From NCBI RefSeq assembly GCF_020536995.1, contig NC_068367.1:66123993-66187992 (forward strand): DNA of 64,000 nucleotides, written 5' to 3'. Each line of letters begins with the position of its first letter. Position 1 is the stretch's first letter. Below the pieces are notes generated by a model that was given only the letters and a program-made list of their open reading frames with translations, was not told where the DNA came from and did no database searches. The translations under genes and the position numbers were made by a program. This document shows, piece after piece, positions 51,001-60,000 of this stretch. The DNA comes from Dreissena polymorpha (lineage: Eukaryota > Mollusca > Bivalvia > Myida > Dreissenidae).

Positions 51001-54000
51001 TTTTTCATGCACGAGAGTTCTCGAGCTATTGATATTGCTGTTGGAACGGCTAAGAAGAGACTCTGCTGATTCTGCGCGCACGAGACGTCGATAGCTGCCA
51101 GATTTCTGTATCGACTGCTGAATGCCTATATACAGAAGTATAGGAATGAAGGCATAGCTAGAGTTTATGAATGAAAGAATGCCATGGTATGAAATAAATG
51201 AGGCTCGCTCTGGGAAAATGGGGCTTAATGCATGGGCGTTGTAAAGTGTCGTCCCAGATTTGCTGATGGAGTCTGCACAAGCTAATCAGGGACAACACGT
51301 TCCACATAAACTTGAGTTTGCTAAGAAGATACTTCATTAGCCTGGGCTAATCTGGGACCACACTTTACGCACATGCATTAAGCCCCTTTTTACCACAGCA
51401 AGGCTCATATCTATTAAATTAGGTAAACTGAATAGCCAGACGCTTATTAAGAGATTCTAGCAGTTTTCTGGTTGCTATGAGAAAGGTCCCTTCAATTCTG
51501 TCTACTCTAGGGGGAACTAGTAACTTTTTATCTGGTGATCTCATAGTGGACCACACATGTGTGACATCACTGTGATTGTCACCATGGTAACCCAGGCACC
51601 TTATGTGGCAGATGATATTTGGTGTGCCACTAGTAGTCAACCTGCAAGACTGTTGTTTCTTATGTTTTTATCAATGGTTAAATTGTCATTGACCATGCAG
51701 CCATGCTACATGTAACTGTCTTGTTCTCAAAACGATTGTGTTTTATTTTGCAATCTCAGTGGTAACGTTGACTAGAAAATCTGATATTTTCTTTTATTCT
51801 GAATTTTGTTTATGTTATTTGATGTGTTTTTTAGAACAATTTCTTATTTGCCAATAAATCCTTCAGCTATGTTCTCATTAACTACGCGCTCTTTGGGTAA
51901 TCATCAAACTTAACATGCAAAGCAAACTAATTCTAATGCTCATTATGCAAAACAATTCTATGGAATAGACCATCCATGGTTAAACAGTCAATAACTGCAT
52001 TTTCAATAAAAAAAAATCACAACAACCATTCAGAAACTGAAACATTACAAAAAAAAATGTTAGCGGAACTAAAATGGACACATTGACATCCATTCTGTTG
52101 CTTACTGCACCTTCAATGTTGAAAGTGTGAGAGCGGTGAACTAAAGGCATCCGTACGCATGTATACGCAATCTCATCTAGGGAAAGATGATAACAAAAAT
52201 TGACAATTATAGCACATTTTGGCTGCTTTTTCTATTTTAGAATCAGCCATTATAAACCATGTTAACAGTTGGTGATTTTTGACAAACATTGGAGCAGTCT
52301 GTTGGTTAATCATAGAGTTGCAATGATGTTAAAACTTAAATACCAGTTAGAAACGTATTTTGACGCATTTGTAGTCCATAAGAAAGTTACATTTAATTAA
52401 AGACCTTTCTAACTTAAGATTCAACTTTATTGGTTTCAAGACCATCCGTTGGTTACTGATGAGCAGCAAACAGCAAAAAAACCTGACCAAACTGCTCTGT
52501 CCTAAGTTCCGTGAATGTGTTGATAATAAAAAAGGGTTTAAACCGTTTGAAAGTGCGGTAAGAATACATATAATTTGGAAATGCACTAATGTCATGTGAT
52601 ACTACCTGAACAAAAGACAAAGTACAACATTCTATCATCGTAAAATTTCTTTATAAATCTGCATAAAAAGTAGATCATGATAGACATAAAATAAGGTATT
52701 TTTTATCATTGTTGAATGGCCATTAAACAACTCTTTATTGTTCAGATAGACAAACTTGGTTTAATACCTTGAGCATAAGAACTCCAAACAGTTGTTTATA
52801 TGTACATATATATACAATTTATATAAAATTATTTTTTGAATATCTCTTGACAATTATGAAATATTTACCTTTATAACTTTATCATATTTAGTGAAACAAT
52901 ATTGCAAATTACTTTAAGTAGAAGTAAAAGATATAATTTGAAATGTAAGTAGCCAGTGGCAGGTTTTATTTATCACCAAAGACAAGTTTTAATTAGCACC
53001 AAAAGCCAAGAATCAAACACACAAAAAACGAGAAAAATGCTTAAAATAGTTTCTCTGTTATTTATATATTCTGACACTGAAGTTTGAAATGGAAAGGGAA
53101 GTAATAAAGTATAATTCGTGTAAAAAACAAATCAAGAAGTTCTTAATAGGTAATTTAAAAGAAATTCATTGCAAAAATTGAATTTATTTTACATATTGCT
53201 ATTTCATCATCAAAATCATTGAAATAATTAAGTACATATCAATTAAGTTTAAACACAACTACTTTACAATTAACTGACATATTTTGATAATTAACATCTT
53301 GACCTTAACCCATTTATGCATAGCGGACTCTCCCATCCTTCTTAATTGGATCGATTTATTTCCAAAATTAGGGATGTCTAGTATATTTATTTCTATATTT
53401 AGAATATTTCTTACAGAAATTCCTTTAAGCAAACAGCACAGACCCTGATGAGACGCCGCGTCATGCGGTGTCTCATCTGGGTCTACGCTGTTTGCAAAGG
53501 CCTTTTTTCTAGACGCTAGGCATAAATGGGTTAAATCCTAAAAACTGCACTGGAACTATGCTTTGGAATTTGAATAAAGATCTCTATCAAACTTGTCCAG
53601 CATGCTGTGTAGAGTATATAGAATCTCATTCCTGATTAGTTATGTTGGTGATTATGAAGTATATATGAGCCTCCCTATGTGAAAAGGGGGTTTCATGCAT
53701 GTGCTTTAAAGTGTTGTTGCAGATTAGCCTATGCAGTCCAAACAGGCTAATAAGGGATGACACTTTCTGTTTAAACTTGATTTTTGCTGAGAAGAGACTT
53801 TCTTTAAACGAAAAATATCATACAAGCGTAAATTGTCGTCCCTGATTATCCTGTGCAGACTGCACAGGCTTATCTGGAACAACGCTATACCCACATGCAT
53901 TAAACCCCTTTTTCACAGAGCAGGGCCCATAAACATCATATTTCATGCGGAAAAAAGGTTCAATAAACAGTTGAAATATTTTGGATCGTATCAGCAGGAC

Positions 54001-57000
54001 CATTTCTGCGCTCGTTGAATGCATAAATATTGGTGGTAGTTAAAGGCCGACTAGCTACCTATGGCAAAAGGTACACACACAAATATCAGTCAGTTTTACA
54101 GAGTGACACACTTGAAATGTACACCATAAGAATGTTGTTGAAATGGACAAACACGTAATCAAGAAATGATTATCAGTAACTAATGAAGACTTTGCAAAGC
54201 TGTTGATATATTTATGATTCTTTATTCTTATCAATATTTATTAATTTAATAGAATTTTTCAATTAAAATCAGTATTATTTATAAGCTCTGAATTAATTGC
54301 TTTTCAGCAAAAACATGTTTGGTGTCTGATTCAAGTAAGTCACACTGAATATAATAGTATTATATCATGGTTATGCATTAGTCTATGTAATCAACCCCCA
54401 AGTTATCCTTCCTACCATCGTAAGATTTCCCCCTTTGATGCATGGATCCTGAAATGTGAATTAATACCAATGGTTTACAGGTCTCAGTAGGACACCGGTG
54501 GAAACCCAGAATAGATGTGAGCTTTGCTCTGTGAAAACTGGGCTGAATGCATTTGCGTAGAATCGTCCCAGATTAGCCTGTGCAGTCCACTTGGGCTTAT
54601 CGGGGACGACACTTTCGGATTATATTAAATGTTTGGTCTAAAGGAAGACTAGTCTTAGCAGTTATCAACTTTAGGCAGAATGTGTCATCCTGATTAGCCT
54701 GTGAAGACTGCACAGGCTAATCTGGGATAACAATTTACCAACATGCATCCCAATTTTCCCAAAGGGAGGCTCATGCAGATTGAATCTTCAGATGATTCCA
54801 ATACAACCACAAGTTCATATATTAGCATTAACCCTTTGCATGCTGGGAAATTTGTCGTCTGCTAAAATCTCGTCTTCTGAATTTCTAAAATTAGCATTTT
54901 CTTCGATTTTTTTTCCAAAGAATACTATCAGAATACCAAACAGTTTGGATCCTGATCAGACCCCACGTTCTGTGGCGTCTCATCTGGATCCAAACTGTTT
55001 GCAAAGGCCTTCAAAATTCGATTCCAGCACTGAAAGGGTTAATCTTGTATACTTGTGATGATAATTTTCAGGTTACCCATCTAACTTATGACTAAAAGCT
55101 ATTTTTATAATGTATGAGCTGAATTCTCATTTCCCAGAGCTGTTGTTGTAAACATTTTTAAACTTCAATCCATTGGATAATGAGTAATAACCCCCAATAT
55201 TTTATATGTGACACCAATGAATTGAGATAGAATCTTATTCATATTAAGAAAACACACCTTAAAACAAATGTTCAAGGTATTGACACATGGAATATAAGTT
55301 AATTCTGTCAGATTGCTCTCCTCAAGATATCCTACTCCAGTTTGAAATGCCTCAGAATGCAAACATACATATTATAAAGCTTATATAATGAATGACAAAT
55401 CCAAATGCATTTGTGATAATTATAACATCAGGTAAGTGCAAACTAAGGCTATGATAATGTTGCCTCTGCCAATATGACTAATACATGTATATAGCTCAGT
55501 ATACCCTACATTAATAGTTATCATATCAAGGCAAACTACCATTCAAATTTTACTTCCTGCCCGTGAACAGTCTCAAAAGCATAAATGTCTCTCTAAAATA
55601 ACGTGAATGACTCTATGTCTCATAAGCAGAAGCAGTATAATATCTACATGCCCTGGCCCCAATACCTTTATTTAGCTCTTTAAGGCCCCTAACTTTCTGA
55701 TAAATCTCACTGCTTCGGGGATCCATATGGCCCTTTCGTTTCTCAGACATGCTCTGTCGACCGAAACCGTCTCGACTAAATCCATCACCCACTGGGGTCC
55801 TGTAAATAAGGGATGATACATTGCAAACAAAGAGCAGGACAACATGTTGTACTACAGTGCTCAAAACAAAAACAAAACTGATGCAACTCCCCTTATTAGT
55901 CTTCTTTTAGAATATATATTTAGGGTGCCAATAAAAATAACATCATTTTACAATGGTGAATCTGCCATATTGTCTACTTAAATTAATGCTTGAACTCTGG
56001 AACCAAAGTTGTATGAAAAAAGTGAAATATAAATTTTTATTTCAGTAACATTTTCCTATATTTTGTACAAAGCGTGATATACAGGTTCGACACTCAATTT
56101 CTGCCACCTACAGCTCGCTCTCGTCGCTAGCCTGGCTTGGATGCCGGTTCCAGTCCGGGCCCTTGATCCAGGCAGGTTCCTTATTCTCCTCGTCAGAACT
56201 CTCACTGGGGGAACCGTGCTCTATGCCCAGCGTTGAGTGAGGACGGGGACGCTGAAAAAAATAAATTCTCATTAAATGTTTATTATTGGGTTATAAAAAT
56301 ATAGGCAGATAATGTTAATTTGTGCTGGTACATACATACTTGTCCAATTGTTGCAATATATTCCACTTGTCAATACAAGTTGTGACATATCATGGGCACT
56401 GGCTAGATATGGACAATGAATTTACTGCTCTTCGACCAAGGTTATAAATATGTTTGCAGAGTTAAGCATACAAAAATATGTTTGATATCAACACTTTATG
56501 TTTGATATCAAAGTTGATATCATTTGATTTTGATTTTAAAATTATTGAAGTCTGCATATACCATAATGTGATAAGTTGCATTTTAAATAACTTTTATACT
56601 GGGTAATCTTGGGTAACAGTTACCATAAGCTTCGTGATTGTCAAATCTGTAAAACTAAATCATTGCACTTCATCTACAAACATCTGAATTTTTAAGATTT
56701 TTTTTTTCCTGTAGAGTTAAATAACTGCCCGTTATGGTTGGCAAGGATTTTAATAAATTACATCAATTCCTTTTCATGATCTTGTAACAGACTGAGGGAT
56801 ATCTTCTAAAAGTATTTTAATGATCAGGTTCTTGGTAAAGAATAAATTGGAGACCACACACATGTATACAGCATGTAAAGTATCTTCTGTTTTATAATGC
56901 CATGCCTTCAGAACATGGCATTGATATATTTTGCTTATCTGTGAATTGTGCTGTAAGGTTAAATGAATTTTTTTTAAATTTGTCCAAAAAGGATAAATTG

Positions 57001-60000
57001 CCTAGCCAACATGTTTAGTTGCCAGTAAAAACAGAGACTTCTGATAATTTGAACAAAACATCCAAAAAACAACATCTCATGGCTTAATCAAACTTTAGTG
57101 ATGCAAACTTGCAAAGAAACAACATGCCAACAAACAGTTTATCTAAACTGCAACAACCCACCAAAAATGCTACCTGTTTTGTAAGGTCAATGATGTTCTT
57201 TCTACCCGGCAGCCCGGGTGAGTCCACATAGCTATCATGCGTTGCCCGAGTGTAGGATTCGTTCCTCAGCCCATTACCCGCAATTATCCTGTCCAAGAAC
57301 ATATTAGGAGATTTAAAATTCCCCATCACATCCCCATTGGCTGTCCGTGGAGGGGTGCCAAGCCCATCCTTAGTCACATGATCATTATTGTCGAATGAAT
57401 CGTTGTTATTCAACTCCTTCCCAGGTGGCACGCCCCAGTTGGATTCCTCCAATCCTGGTGAGGTGAAAGGTGAGGGAGATGGTGCCCCTATTCTTCGAGC
57501 GACCTTGATGTTGATACTGCCTGGAACCGGCCCCTCTATTTGCATAGCGTTACGTAGAAGGTCCATGGCCTCGGTGTTTGTACGCTTGATCAGCGAGACC
57601 TCGTTCACTTCAAGAAGCTGGTCGTTCACTTGCAGACGACCATCCTAGAAATAAGATTTGGCGGATATATGATAGGCTACAGATCAATATTAAGAATATA
57701 TGATAGGCTACAGATCAATATAAAGAATATATGATAGGCTACAGATCAATATTATCTAAAGAAATATGTTATACATAGAATTAACAAAATCACTAAGGAA
57801 AGAAAGGTTATGAGAAAGCAAAATATTTGCAAGTATCTTATTTTTGTTGCAAACATCATTAATCATGGAATTTTAACTCACATTCACCAAACTACCTGCA
57901 GATATACATGTAGTACTGTATACAGCCATGAAAACTGTTGATAAATGTAAATGTCTATGTACATTTTTTGCTAGTTCATGCCACCAACTTCTTGGCAATT
58001 GTTTAAACTAAACCAGACAAATTTTTTATGATAAATGAAACAAGGCAGACAGAGTGAAATGATCGGTGAAATTCTGTATGTTCTGCACACAGCACTGCAC
58101 CACAAAGTTGGCCTTTTACCAGAAACTCGTGCTTGTAAACAAGTGCACATGGTGTGTTACAAACCTAAGTCAGCATTGCTTTGTTATAATGTCTTCTATG
58201 GTGGCATTTTCAAATTTTCAAAAACATTTTACAACAAAGCATGTTTAACTTTGATTCAAAGGCCTCAAAGCTTACATGATGATTTTAACATGCAAACTTA
58301 GTCCTTAAAACCTTCACCAAAAGGAAAATAAACATTAAATTAACATAAAGCTTGATTCTTCCAAAATCTAAAATCTTTGCAATATAAGTGAAAAACTAAT
58401 TTATTATATATATATATATGCATACTAATTGACTTTGAATTCCTATCCCCCCCGTTCACACATAGACGCCCCTTCTACTACGATCAAAGCGTGGCCCAAA
58501 ACGTGGCCAATCGTGACAAATCGCAGGAGAAACGTAGTGGAGTCTTCATAAGCGCAGTATGATCGCATAGAGTCTTCATGATCTGAGAGCTCAACGCTCT
58601 CGCCACACTTATTTTGAACATGCTCAAAACAAACGTAGCGGGATCGTGGCCAACACTATTCGGTGTATATATATATAGGGGCATCATGGTATGAAGACCA
58701 TAATTTGTCAAATTGTTCGATTTAGACTACACTCGGCCTCGATCCGGTCCAATCTAAACCTTTTTCATATCATGGCTTGATCGGGATGATCGTCGTAAAG
58801 TGGCAGCTCTGTGAGAACGGGGGTTAAGGACTAAATAAACATAAAAAATTCAACCCCTCATGTAGAGATGTACCTTCGAAGCAGCACCACCGTTTATCAC
58901 AGCTTTTACGAAAATCCCCAGGTCACGAGTCCCTTCCTCTGTCGTAAGGGTCTTGCCCTTTACACTGACCCCTAACCCTGCTGACCCCGTATCGTTAAGG
59001 GCAATGTTAAACTCTATGAGCTCCTTGTTTTTCATCACCGCCAACGTGCCATCATCTCCAGCCTTGTCAGGGGGCTGGAAAATTCCATCAGTGTCATGAA
59101 GGTCAAGGTGACCTTGGGGAATGTTTTCAAGGTCATTTGAGTTGGGTTCAAGGTCACTGGTGTTAGAGTCATGCTGAAAGCAACAGAAATGGCGTGCACA
59201 CTTCACACAACACAGACACATCACACAAAATCATAGCTATTTAACTAACACAATGGAAACTAAAAAATAAAATGCACTGCAAATTAACTTACTAATTATA
59301 ACAAATTAGTGAAAAGCTGAAAACTTATTTATGACATGGTTAAGATGACAAAACACAGAAGTGCCAGGAAAGAGCACAAAAAGAGAAACTAAGTAGAAAA
59401 AGAGACTAAGAATTCTTATTTGCCAACATAAATAAACAACGAGAACAAAATAATTATAAATACAGATACTTAACATGGCCTAACTTTTGTGTAAACCACA
59501 ACACTAGCTGGCATCAAATGATAGAGATCAATACAACATCAAAAAGCAATGACATTAATGCCATGAAACAAGACAAAGGCAGAACAATGTGCTTGTTGTG
59601 TCAGTCTGCCATTGTCAAGCATCCCTCCATGTACAACACCAGACCCCCATAATTGCATCTAATTCCATTAGAAGTATTGGGTGTCTGCTGAACGGAGAGT
59701 TACATGTACCAAACAATGGAAGAACAACTAAAGAACACTCATCAAAAATTAAATACTCATATGACACAGAGTATTGCATTTTGCAATGAATTAACGTCGG
59801 AATGCACAGATGGAGAAAAGATAAAAACAAAGGTAATTGAAATCAAACCAATACAGAACAAGTTATGCATGCTGTTATAACTCTAAATCATAAATATTTA
59901 ACTGAATACAACCGTTAGAAAGCCACTTATTAAAAAAACTACAGACACACACTAGTTTAACTTTGACACTAGTTTAGCTGTAATAGAGCTGTTCAACAAC

